This document shows, one piece after another, positions 30,735 through 38,884 of a stretch of DNA of 64,000 nucleotides. The DNA is from Parabacteroides sp. AM08-6 (lineage in GTDB: Bacteria > Bacteroidota > Bacteroidia > Bacteroidales > Tannerellaceae): the NCBI RefSeq assembly GCF_003473295.1, contig NZ_QRMP01000002.1, positions 369,713-433,712 of the forward strand, written 5' to 3'. The notes below the pieces were generated by a model. It was not told where the DNA came from. It did no database searches and saw nothing but the letters and a program-made list of their open reading frames with translations. Position 1 is the stretch's first letter; the number at the start of each line of letters is the position of its first letter. The translations under genes and the position numbers were made by a program.

Positions 30735-33700
30735 TCAGAATGAAACGTTAACACCAAAATTTACCATTTTCATAATCGGATACTGTATGTAGCTACCATT
30801 TTTAGCTTCTGTATCCGTCAGGTCAGTGGATTGCCAAGTCAATATGTTGTAGGCATTTACATACAAACGTAAATTGTTGACTATTCCTTTCGACCATGCA
30901 ACCGGGATAGAATATCCAAGTTCGATATGTTTCAAACGCACCTGAGCCATTGATTTTCTCCAATAAGATGAACTGTGATGATTTCCTTCTACGTTTGATA
31001 AGCTTAAACGTGGGTAAGTTGCATTTGCCCAACTGGAAGGATCGTCCGGATTGAAACGCCCGAGATGATGTTCACGAACAGTACCATTATTTTGGAATTC
31101 CCAGATAGATTCTCCCGTGATATTATTCCAACCTCCGTTTTGACCGGTAAATAAGACTGAAAAATCAAAATTTTTCCAACTTAAATCCAGTTTGCTACCC
31201 CATTGCATATTCAAATCGGCGTTTGGACCCAAATAAACTTCGTCATAATTGTCGATGACACCATCTCCATTAACATCCTTGTATTTAATATCACCAGGAG
31301 ATACTATTTTTGAATATGTTTGCTTAGGACTATTGTCTATTTCCTCCTGACTTTGGAATAAACCTAAAGCAATAAGTCCCCATTGAGAATCAAGTGGTTT
31401 GCCAGTCCTTTGTTGATAAGAATAAGCCTTTTTTTCTTCTCCCATTTCCTGAATTTCATTATCAGCTCTCGTATAGATAAAAGAAAGACCATAATTAAAA
31501 TCACCGATATGGTCATTCCAAGATAAAGAGAGGTCGAAGCCTTTATTTTTAACTTTTCCAATGGGAAAATCAGGGAAACGAATCCCCATGATATATGGTA
31601 ATGCCGGAGCGCACATGATATCCCGGTTCTTTTCGTAGAAATAATCACCGGTAAAACTTAGGCGATCATTAAATAAACGAACATCCAGACCTACATCATA
31701 TTTGCGGGCTTTTTCCCATGTTACATTATTTAGGGCGAATGCTCCTTCATTCCAACCGCTTTGTCCGGTAGCAGTCGGACCGAAAGCCGGACCGGAAGAG
31801 GATGCGAATTGTTGATACCAGAGGAAATATCCACCCGTGTCATCCCAGCCGGTTTCTCCTCCGGATGCCCGTAATTTTAAAAAACTGATAATTGGGTTCT
31901 CTTTCAAGAAATCTTCATTTGAAGCAACCCATCCTAAAGACAAAGCGGGGAAAAAGCCATAGCGGTTGGATTTCAAGAATTGCTCGGACCCCATGATGCC
32001 CATATTGAAATCAGCTAAATATTTAGCTTTATATTGATAGGAAACACGTGTGTCGTAGCCACGATAAACACGTGGTAAGTTTCTGTCGTTTTCCTGGCTT
32101 TTTTCCCGTTGATTGAATAATGCTTCTGCATAAAGATTATGATTTCCGAATGTTCTATTCCAGTCAAGACCGACACGATAATTCAGAATACGTTCGGAAC
32201 CGGGGTAATCTCCTCCACTGCTCATTTGGGTATCGCTTCCGGTTTCAATGTATTTTAGAGAACCGTCCTGTTGCAATTTTGCTTCTCCGTTTTTATCTGC
32301 ATCTATGCTATAAACTTTGAAATTTTTACTACGGTTGGTATTCATCTCATACCAGCTGTCAAATGCAAATTCAGCACGGACATTCAATCCTTTAGTTATG
32401 AAATCAAGCTGATGATTCAATTTTAATGTTGCGGTCATATTACGAACCAAAGATTTGGAATAACCGGAACGATTTAATAATCCGTAGACATTTTTAGTAT
32501 AGTCTTTTGAACCTCCTAACATTTGCTTATTTGTTGTTTTATCTATATCCGGTTGGAATATCGGATAGGCATTAGGAGGGGTACAATACATGTTTCTGAA
32601 TAAATCAGAGACGGAACTACCTCTGGCTCCCGGCCATATACGTTCTTCCTGTCGACCGGAAAGGTCCAGAGACATTACAAAACGCTTGGTTACATTTATA
32701 TCGACGTTGGAGCGGATTGTAATAGCATTTTGTTCTGCATTCGTATTGTATGTATTTGCATTTTTATCGATGTTATACATACCGGAATTGTTTGTATAAC
32801 CTGCAGAAACGAAGAATTTGGCAAATTTGTTTCCCCCGTCAACACTCACACTATAACGTTGTTGCCAGGTTACATTTTTAGTAAACATTTCGTAGTAGTT
32901 GTTGTTGGGAAATAGGTATTTGTCATATTCATTCTCATAAATACCATTTCTGGCATTCATGTATTTATTCAAATGATTCTCCAGATATAATGGAGAGTTA
33001 CCGTCATTCCTGCGTGCTTCATTATATAAAGTAGCATAATCGTAGGAATCCAATAATCTGGGTTCTGTGGTAGGCATTTTTAATCCACCTCGTATGTGTC
33101 CGTTCACACGAATCTTTCCTTCGCTACCTCTATTGGTTGTTACCTGTATAATCCCATTACTACCTCGTAGTCCATATCTGGCACATGTAGCGGCATCTTT
33201 CAGAACTGTGACTGCTTTGATTTCATTCGGATCAAGTAAATCCATGGAGCGTTCATATCCGTCAACCAAAATAATAGGATTTTTCCCACGCATGGTACGT
33301 TTTCCTCGCATAAAGATGTTTGCACCTTCGTCTCCGGGTTCTCCATTTGTTTGCATTATTAATAGTCCAGGTAATAAACCGGATATGCGGTTTTTATTGT
33401 TTACCACAGCTCTGGTTTCAATGTCTTTTCCATTAATTTGTGCATATGAACCAGTCATTAAATCTTTATTCTGAGAACCATAAAGTAAAAAAACTTCATC
33501 ACTTATTTTATCACGTGAATCGATGTGCTTTAATTGAATATCGAGTGTAATCTGATTTTCTAAAAGCATTTCGGCTTGAATATAATCTTTATGGAAAAAA
33601 ACAATAGTAGATTTTACAGGTGCAGCTATGAAAAATGAACCGTTTTCATCCGTAGTGGTTGAAATGGATTTATTTTTAACTGTTACGAGAACTCCTTTAA

Positions 33701-33887
33701 TGGGTAGTCCTTCTTCGTTTGTTACAATACCTTCGACATTACGATTTTGGGTCGCTATGTTTTTCTCGTAGGTAGCAGAAAATATTTTAGGGGTATAACA
33801 AAGCATTCCTATAAGGAAGGCCATGATAGTAATCTTATGTAAGAAGATGAACGTATGTATGCATCTTCCATGTAAAGAATTTTTCAT
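30735..33887 (-). CDS. SusC/RagA-family TonB-dependent transporter with altered signature (first pair)
   Basis: 1050 residues. It has an unusually long N-terminus (signal helix about residues 18-38), then a carboxypeptidase-like domain (VEGIVTNEEGLPIKGVLVTV) and a plug with MRGKRTMRGKNPIILVDGYERSMDLL and VLKDAATCARYGLRGSNGIIQVTT. The C-terminal barrel ends in VNFGVNVSF. The SusC signature, normally VVVGYGTQKK, reads EVFLLYGSQNKD at 131-142, an unusual loss of the VVxG part. The 16-residue DIKYKDVNGDGVIDNY loop is a typical SusC calcium-site-like turn. It follows the DUF1735 lipoprotein gene by 40 bp. It should transport a glycan or glycoside across the outer membrane with its SusD partner. 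Confidence 0.93.
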   Translation of the reverse strand: MKNSLHGRCIHTFIFLHKITIMAFLIGMLCYTPKIFSATYEKNIATQNRNVEGIVTNEEGLPIKGVLVTVKNKSISTTTDENGSFFIAAPVKSTIVFFHKDYIQAEMLLENQITLDIQLKHIDSRDKISDEVFLLYGSQNKDLMTGSYAQINGKDIETRAVVNNKNRISGLLPGLLIMQTNGEPGDEGANIFMRGKRTMRGKNPIILVDGYERSMDLLDPNEIKAVTVLKDAATCARYGLRGSNGIIQVTTNRGSEGKIRVNGHIRGGLKMPTTEPRLLDSYDYATLYNEARRNDGNSPLYLENHLNKYMNARNGIYENEYDKYLFPNNNYYEMFTKNVTWQQRYSVSVDGGNKFAKFFVSAGYTNNSGMYNIDKNANTYNTNAEQNAITIRSNVDINVTKRFVMSLDLSGRQEERIWPGARGSSVSDLFRNMYCTPPNAYPIFQPDIDKTTNKQMLGGSKDYTKNVYGLLNRSGYSKSLVRNMTATLKLNHQLDFITKGLNVRAEFAFDSWYEMNTNRSKNFKVYSIDADKNGEAKLQQDGSLKYIETGSDTQMSSGGDYPGSERILNYRVGLDWNRTFGNHNLYAEALFNQREKSQENDRNLPRVYRGYDTRVSYQYKAKYLADFNMGIMGSEQFLKSNRYGFFPALSLGWVASNEDFLKENPIISFLKLRASGGETGWDDTGGYFLWYQQFASSSGPAFGPTATGQSGWNEGAFALNNVTWEKARKYDVGLDVRLFNDRLSFTGDYFYEKNRDIMCAPALPYIMGIRFPDFPIGKVKNKGFDLSLSWNDHIGDFNYGLSFIYTRADNEIQEMGEEKKAYSYQQRTGKPLDSQWGLIALGLFQSQEEIDNSPKQTYSKIVSPGDIKYKDVNGDGVIDNYDEVYLGPNADLNMQWGSKLDLSWKNFDFSVLFTGQNGGWNNITGESIWEFQNNGTVREHHLGRFNPDDPSSWANATYPRLSLSNVEGNHHSSSYWRKSMAQVRLKHIELGYSIPVAWSKGIVNNLRLYVNAYNILTWQSTDLTDTEAKNGSYIQYPIMKMVNFGVNVSF

Positions 33888-33927
33888 GTACTTATTGATT
33901 ATTAATTATAATAATAGTTTTTAATGT

Positions 33928-34473
33928 TTATTTATCCGGTTTATTGATAGCCAGTAAAATAAAACTCTTCTCAGGATCCAAATCATATTTGGAAACGCTA
34001 TTTATTCGTATAGGTAAAATGAATTTACTCCCTGCCGGTATCTGTGAAAGTTTAAGATTAACATTCAAATAACCATTCTCATGTCCTTTAGGAATAGTAA
34101 CATTCCAGTTTTCAATGGAATAGTATTTTTCCGGTAGTTGTTGGTAAACAGATTGTGATACATTCTTCTTCTGTAAGGAAACGAGTGAATCTGTTGCTAA
34201 TGAGAATTCGACTTTCAAATCTTCCGAGGGAGCAAGTGTGCCACCACAATAGGCCCCTAATAAAAATAGTGTATCACTGTTGAAATTGAAATTGGATATT
34301 TCAACAAAATTCACACTGTTTTTCACTAAAGGTACTGTTTGTAAGATGCTATTCTTTTCAACACAAAGTGGAATATAAACATTCATGTACTCTTCAATAC
34401 GATCAATGTCTTTAGAATCATTACATGAGAATATACAGCAAATTATAGAAATAAATAATATTACTTTTTTCAT
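33928..34473 (-). CDS. DUF1735-like surface lipoprotein
   Basis: 181 residues. Signal peptide with lipobox IFSC. The mature region has the DUF1735 pattern: YCGGTLAPSEDLKVEFSLATDSLV, then LPEKYYSIENWNVTIPKG and PAGSKFILPIRINSVSKYDLDPEKSF. Domains like this occur at the N-terminus of surface glycan-binding or glycosidase lipoproteins in SusCD loci; here it stands alone. It lies between the oxidoreductase gene (82 bp upstream, with a hairpin in between) and SusC (40 bp downstream). A surface binding role is likely, with no catalytic signature. Confidence 0.8.
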   Translation of the reverse strand: MKKVILFISIICCIFSCNDSKDIDRIEEYMNVYIPLCVEKNSILQTVPLVKNSVNFVEISNFNFNSDTLFLLGAYCGGTLAPSEDLKVEFSLATDSLVSLQKKNVSQSVYQQLPEKYYSIENWNVTIPKGHENGYLNVNLKLSQIPAGSKFILPIRINSVSKYDLDPEKSFILLAINKPDK

Positions 34474-34517
34474 TTTTTATCGATTTTTTTAAATTAGAAA
34501 AAGGTATAAAATGAAAA

Positions 34518-34544
34518 GCTAACAGTCTAAAATAGTTTGTTAGC
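34518..34544 (-). terminator. Attenuator-like hairpin inside the SusC/SusD operon
   Basis: GCTAACA (34518-34524) and TGTTAGC (34538-34544) pair perfectly, with three more pairs inside after a small internal loop. On the minus-strand transcript TTTTCATTTTAT follows. It lies 11 bp after the oxidoreductase stop and before the lipoprotein and transport genes, so it could partially terminate or set different mRNA levels for the enzyme and transport genes. Confidence 0.5.
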
Positions 34545-34555
34545 CTCTCATCTTA

Positions 34556-35899
34556 TTATAAATATTTAGATAATTCCCATCCTGGCTCATATGTTCTGCT
34601 CCACAAGTGTTCAGCTTCTGGATCATTTATTATATGTCCGTTGGAAGGATCTATATTCAAACGATGCCCCGTTCTCCATGCAATATTTCCTAATTGTACT
34701 AACAGAGTACTTTTATGTAATTCTTCAATATCTCCATGAGGTTTGGAGCCATTTCGAATAGCATCCAAAAAATCTGCAATATGAACAGCATCCAAGTTGG
34801 CGCTTGGGCTGGATGGGTCTCGTCCGTCTATGATATCTTTAGACGTTTTTTCTTCAACTAATTTGTTTTTTTGGTCAAAAATACGATAGCTGTTACCTCC
34901 GGTATCCATCATACCATTTTCGCCATAAAAAATGACGCCTCGGTCGCGACCTTCCGAATTAGCGGAATTACAGCTGCGGCCTTCCCATGTAACCAAGCAA
35001 TTATTACCGAATTTAATGTTGATTAATTGGGTATCGGGGGTTTCCCAATCATCCATAAAACGATAACGTCCTCCTTCTGAACTGACATAAGTAGGATAAT
35101 CAACACCAAGTCCCCACCTTATGACATCAATTTCATGTGTTCCATTGTTAAGTGCTTCTCCTGTTCCCCAATGCCAGAACCAATGCCAGTTGTAATGTAT
35201 CAAATTACTTTTATAAGCTTTTCTTGGGGCCGGACCCTGCCATAAGTCAAAATCCAGTGTTGTAGGAACCGATATTTGTTTGCCGAAACCGATAGAGCCG
35301 CGATTATTGGTATACCAGGATTTAGCCATATAAACACGTCCGATAATGCCCTCGTGTAATTTCTGAATGCCCTCCATTAAAACGGGCCAAGAACGGCGTT
35401 GGGCACCAACCTGTACTATCCGGTTATACTTCCTGGCAGCTTTGATGCTTAATTCTCCTTCGTGTGGATTATGACTACAAGGTTTTTCGCAATAAACATG
35501 TTTTCCTGCCTGGCAGGCCATAATTGTAGCAGGTGCATGCCAATGGTCCGGAGCTGTGATTAACAGTCCGTCTACATCTTTATTCTCCAGAACTTTTCGA
35601 ATGTCTTTTTCTGTTTTAGGATGTCCACCTGCTTCCTCTACATTTTTTACACCTTTAGCCAGTGCTTTTTCTTCAACATCGCACACAATAATAACATCAA
35701 CATTTTTTTGTTTGGCAAATTGCTTAGCCATGCCGGCGCCTCTGCCGTTTGTTCCCATTACAGCCATGTTGATTTTTTCGTTTGCCCCGACAATGTTTGC
35801 ATAACTTTTTGCACTAGTTGCGCCAAATGATAAACCACCTATCGACAATCCTATTCCGGAAGCTGCCGCTTTTTTAATAAACTCTCTTCTGTTTGTCAT
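34556..35899 (-). CDS. Tat-exported Gfo/Idh/MocA-family oxidoreductase in the SusCD operon
   Basis: 447 residues. A twin-arginine signal (NRREFIKK, residues 3-10) without a lipobox, cleavage probably near Ala30, so it should be soluble in the periplasm. The Rossmann motif is GTNGRG (49-54), and the catalytic EKP is at 138-140 (YCEKP). DHWH at 118-121 and a His-rich NWHWFWHWGTGEALNNGTHEIDVIRW segment shape the substrate site. Related exported enzymes of gut Bacteroides oxidise glycosides at C3 to 3-keto sugars, priming the glycosidic bond for elimination. It lies 21 bp after the DUF1080 gene, whose family acts on 3-keto-disaccharides, which strongly suggests the two work in sequence (inference). 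It has a different signal and motif context from the 4009-5391 paralogue. Confidence 0.93.
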   Translation of the reverse strand: MTNRREFIKKAAASGIGLSIGGLSFGATSAKSYANIVGANEKINMAVMGTNGRGAGMAKQFAKQKNVDVIIVCDVEEKALAKGVKNVEEAGGHPKTEKDIRKVLENKDVDGLLITAPDHWHAPATIMACQAGKHVYCEKPCSHNPHEGELSIKAARKYNRIVQVGAQRRSWPVLMEGIQKLHEGIIGRVYMAKSWYTNNRGSIGFGKQISVPTTLDFDLWQGPAPRKAYKSNLIHYNWHWFWHWGTGEALNNGTHEIDVIRWGLGVDYPTYVSSEGGRYRFMDDWETPDTQLINIKFGNNCLVTWEGRSCNSANSEGRDRGVIFYGENGMMDTGGNSYRIFDQKNKLVEEKTSKDIIDGRDPSSPSANLDAVHIADFLDAIRNGSKPHGDIEELHKSTLLVQLGNIAWRTGHRLNIDPSNGHIINDPEAEHLWSRTYEPGWELSKYL

Positions 35900-35920
35900 G
35901 TGATACTTGATTTAAAGTTG

Positions 35921-36640
35921 TTATAGTTCTCTGATTTTTATGTTTTTGAATGAAACAATATCTCCGTGGTCTTGTAAAAGAATATACCCCTTTTCTACGT
36001 CTCCGAACATAGGATTACACTCTTTGTATTTACTTTTTAAAAATGTTTCTTTGTATTCTTTACTTGCTCGATCGAATGATAAGACTTTCTTTCCGTTCAG
36101 ATAATGTTCTACTTTTGTTCCTTTTGAGACAATTCGAGCTCGATTCCATTCTCCGACCGGTTTAGCCTTCGTGTTTTTGGCTGGGAACATGTCATAGAGG
36201 GTTGCTAATTTGCGATTCCCATTTATTCCTAGTTTAGCATCGGGATGGTTCTGGTCATCAATAATCTGATATTCTAGACCTAACCAACCACCTTTTGAGT
36301 ATTTAGTGAAAAAATATTTGATACCGCTATTGGCTCCTTTTGTTATTTTAAAATCTACAATTAATTCGAAATCTGAGAATTGTTTGCTCGTGATTATATC
36401 CCCTCCTCGCTTGTTTCCTTCTTTTTTCACTGTTAATACACCATTGCTTATAGACCATCCGTGATCTGGTGGTGTTGATTTACCAACAGAAGTCCATCCA
36501 TTTAGATTTGAACCGTTAAACAAAAGCTCCCAGCCTTGTTTTTTCTCTTTTGTGGATAAAACATTGTCTTGAGCTATTAAACTATTACTGGCCCAAAACA
36601 TACATAAAAATAAAAATAAGATGTTTTTCATACTTCCCAT
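35921..36640 (-). CDS. DUF1080 (3-keto-disaccharide hydrolase family) secreted protein
   Basis: 239 residues. A Sec signal (cleavage probably after LIAQ or near it) and then a concanavalin-like beta-sandwich with the DUF1080 hallmarks: GWELLFNGSNLNGWTSVG near the start, DFELIVDFKITKGANSGIKYFF, GLEYQIIDDQNHPDA, YDMFPAKNTKAKPVGEWNRARIV and GYILLQDHGDIVSFKNIKI. The family is annotated 3-keto-disaccharide hydrolase or lyase and acts downstream of Gfo/Idh/MocA C3 oxidases. The start at 36640 (MGSMKN) or at the fourth codon (36631, MKNILF, more signal-like) are both possible. It is the first gene after the putative invertible promoter, and so controls expression of the whole operon. Confidence 0.92.
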   Translation of the reverse strand: MGSMKNILFLFLCMFWASNSLIAQDNVLSTKEKKQGWELLFNGSNLNGWTSVGKSTPPDHGWSISNGVLTVKKEGNKRGGDIITSKQFSDFELIVDFKITKGANSGIKYFFTKYSKGGWLGLEYQIIDDQNHPDAKLGINGNRKLATLYDMFPAKNTKAKPVGEWNRARIVSKGTKVEHYLNGKKVLSFDRASKEYKETFLKSKYKECNPMFGDVEKGYILLQDHGDIVSFKNIKIREL

Positions 36641-36705
36641 AATTGAATTAATTTAAAAATGTTGACTGTTTTATATTATTTTTTAGTTAACTCGCGTGGC
36701 TACCA

Positions 36706-36852
36706 TAGTTCTGTTAGGACTAACCTCGTGTTTTCGCACACAAGGTATTTATTTTTATATTTGTTTTTTAACTATAAATAACAATATTCCGTTCTTTTAA
36801 TTCTTAAAAAAACATCCGTTAACTATTGCATATCATAGTCCTAACAGAACTA
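36706..36852. repeat. Perfect 17-bp inverted repeat bounding a putative invertible promoter
   Basis: Arms TAGTTCTGTTAGGACTA (36706-36722) and its exact reverse complement (36836-36852) flank 113 bp. Each arm is also nearly self-palindromic (TAGTTCT / AGGACTA, one mismatch) around an asymmetric GTT centre, as expected for tyrosine-recombinase core sites. As inverted copies the arms match 17/17; as direct copies only about 12/17, so orientation is specific. The segment holds a -7 motif on the plus strand. The wider gap (36641-37000) between DUF1080 and the ABC-F gene contains no gene. No recombinase gene is in the window, so the enzyme must be encoded elsewhere. Two operators for a dimeric regulator is an alternative. 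Confidence 0.7.
36756..36763 (+). promoter_or_regulatory. -7 promoter motif inside the invertible segment, pointing away from the SusCD operon
   Basis: TATATTTG, exact -7 consensus on the plus strand. The -33 region is weak (TTTCG at about 36732-36736). After inversion it would map to 36795-36802 on the minus strand, about 155 bp before the DUF1080 start, and drive the operon. No exact minus-strand -7 match exists between 36641 and 36900 in the present orientation; TACCTTG near 36744 is one base short. Confidence 0.55.
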
Positions 36853-36946
36853 CAGTATTTTATTTAGTCCCATTACTGTTATCTTGTTTAAGATATTTAA
36901 AAAGAGAGAGGGAAATCATGAGGACTTCTCTTTGGTTATTATTTCG

Positions 36947-36954
36947 TATCTTTG
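36947..36954 (+). promoter_or_regulatory. -7 promoter motif for the ABC-F gene
   Basis: TATCTTTG, exact -7 match 46 bp before the ATG at 37001. It lies outside the inverted repeat, so the ABC-F gene does not depend on the invertible segment. Confidence 0.55.
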
Positions 36955-37000
36955 TCCGGTATTCGTAACCTCACATGGGAGTTAAATAGAAGAAAATAAG

Positions 37001-38884
37001 ATGATAAGTTACCTTCAGATAGATAAACTGACCAAAAGTTTCGGCGATTTGGTCCTTTTTGAAGACATTACATTCGGTATTGCTCAAGGACAGAAAGTCG
37101 GACTGATTGCGAAAAATGGAACAGGTAAAACTACTTTACTTAATATTATTGTTGGGAAAGAAGATTATGACAACGGGGCTGTGGTTTTCCGCAATGATTT
37201 ACGGGTAGGATATTTAGAACAAACTCCGTATTATCCGGAGGGGTTGACAGTGTTGCAGGCTTGTTTCCATTCTACTAATGAAACAGTTCGTTTGATTGCC
37301 GAATATGAACAGGCAATGGTTAGTGACAATCATTCCGGTTTAGATGATATTCTTTTGCGTATGGATAATCTGAAAGCTTGGGATTACGAATTGCGTGCAA
37401 AACAAATTCTGGGTCAACTTAAAATCTATAATTATAATCAAAAGGTAGAAACCCTTTCCGGAGGACAATTGAAGCGAGTTGCCTTGGCAAATGTTTTGAT
37501 AACGGACCCGGAACTGATAATTCTGGATGAACCTACCAACCACTTGGATTTGGAAATGACTGAATGGCTTGAGGGTTATTTGAGCCGTGCAAATATTAGC
37601 ATTCTGATGGTAACGCATGATCGCTATTTTTTGGACCGCGTTTGTAGTGAAATTATAGAAATAGACCGAAAACAAATTTATCAATATAAAGGTAATTATA
37701 GCTATTATCTGGAAAAACGGCAAGAGCGTATGGAAGCCTTGAACGCGGAAGTAGACCGGGCCAGTAACTTGTTGCGAAAGGAGCTGGACTGGATGCGCCG
37801 TCAGCCGCAGGCACGTGGTACGAAAGCGAAATATCGTATCGATGCCTTTTATGAATTAGAAAAGAAAGCCAAGCAACCACATGATGCCGGAAATGTGAAT
37901 TTGGATGTGAAAGCGTCGTATATAGGTTCTAAGATATTTGAGGCGGAACACGTCTCGAAATGTTTTGGGGATGTGAAGATTGTAGAAGATTTCAATTATA
38001 TATTTGCCCGTTATGAAAAGATGGGCATTGTCGGTAATAACGGCACCGGAAAATCAACTTTTATTAAAATGCTGATGGGGGAAGTGGAGCCGGATAGCGG
38101 ACATTTTGATGTAGGAGAAACGGTGCGTTTTGGTTATTATAGTCAGGATGGTCTTCAATTTGACGAACAGATGAAGGTTATTGATGTCGTACAAAATATA
38201 GCTGAATATGTGGACTTGGGCGATGGAAAGAAAATGAGTGTTTCTCAGTTCTTAAATTATTTCCTGTTTGCTCCTGAAAAACAACATAGTTATGTTTATA
38301 AATTGAGTGGAGGAGAAAAACGTCGTTTATATTTATGTACGATTCTGATGAAAAGTCCGAACTTCCTAGTGCTGGACGAGCCGACAAACGATTTGGATAT
38401 TGTAACCCTGAATGTGCTGGAAGAATATTTGCGTAATTTTAAGGGGTGTGCCATTGTTGTTTCGCACGACCGTTATTTTATGGATAAGGTAGTCGATCAT
38501 TTGTTGGTATTTCGTGGTAATGCGGATATAAAAGATTTTCCTGGAAACTATACACAATATCGCGACTGGAAAGAGGCACAGGATTTGTTGGAAAAAGAGG
38601 CGGAAGCAGTCCGTCGTCCTAAACAGCAGAGTTCACCGGAATCTTCTGGACAACAGGAAAAGGAACAAAAGAAAAAACTGTCTTTTAAGGAACGGAAAGA
38701 ATTTGAGGCTCTGGAAGCCGAAATTCCGCTTTTGGAAGCAGAGAAAGCAGAACTGGAAACAGCGATGAGTAGCGGTACGCTCGGTAACGATGAATTATTG
38801 GCAAAATCAGAGCGTATTGCCCAAATTATAGATGAAATAGATGAAAAAACAATGCGTTGGCTTGAACTAAGCGAATTGGCTTAA
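37001..38884 (+). CDS. ABC-F family ATPase (Uup/EttA-like)
   Basis: 627 residues, no membrane segment. Two ABC ATPase domains in tandem: Walker A AKNGTGKTT (37-45) and, in the second, GNNGTGKST; signature motifs LSGGQLKR and LSGGEKRR; Walker B ILDEPTNHLDLEM and VLDEPTNDLDIVT. The linker between them (ANISILMVTHDRYFLDRV ... LRKELDWMRRQPQARGTKAK) is the ABC-F P-site-tRNA interaction motif region. A charged, coiled-coil C-terminus resembles Uup. These proteins act on the ribosome, not in transport. The gene downstream starts directly after the stop, so the two are coupled. Whether it gives antibiotic protection cannot be told from sequence. Confidence 0.93.
   Translation: MISYLQIDKLTKSFGDLVLFEDITFGIAQGQKVGLIAKNGTGKTTLLNIIVGKEDYDNGAVVFRNDLRVGYLEQTPYYPEGLTVLQACFHSTNETVRLIAEYEQAMVSDNHSGLDDILLRMDNLKAWDYELRAKQILGQLKIYNYNQKVETLSGGQLKRVALANVLITDPELIILDEPTNHLDLEMTEWLEGYLSRANISILMVTHDRYFLDRVCSEIIEIDRKQIYQYKGNYSYYLEKRQERMEALNAEVDRASNLLRKELDWMRRQPQARGTKAKYRIDAFYELEKKAKQPHDAGNVNLDVKASYIGSKIFEAEHVSKCFGDVKIVEDFNYIFARYEKMGIVGNNGTGKSTFIKMLMGEVEPDSGHFDVGETVRFGYYSQDGLQFDEQMKVIDVVQNIAEYVDLGDGKKMSVSQFLNYFLFAPEKQHSYVYKLSGGEKRRLYLCTILMKSPNFLVLDEPTNDLDIVTLNVLEEYLRNFKGCAIVVSHDRYFMDKVVDHLLVFRGNADIKDFPGNYTQYRDWKEAQDLLEKEAEAVRRPKQQSSPESSGQQEKEQKKKLSFKERKEFEALEAEIPLLEAEKAELETAMSSGTLGNDELLAKSERIAQIIDEIDEKTMRWLELSELA

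Noticed and set aside
36684..36825. Second inverted pair, TAGTTAAC (36684-36691 and 36818-36825)
   Set aside because: Only 8 bp and not centred on the same axis as the 17-bp repeat; likely chance in A/T-rich DNA.
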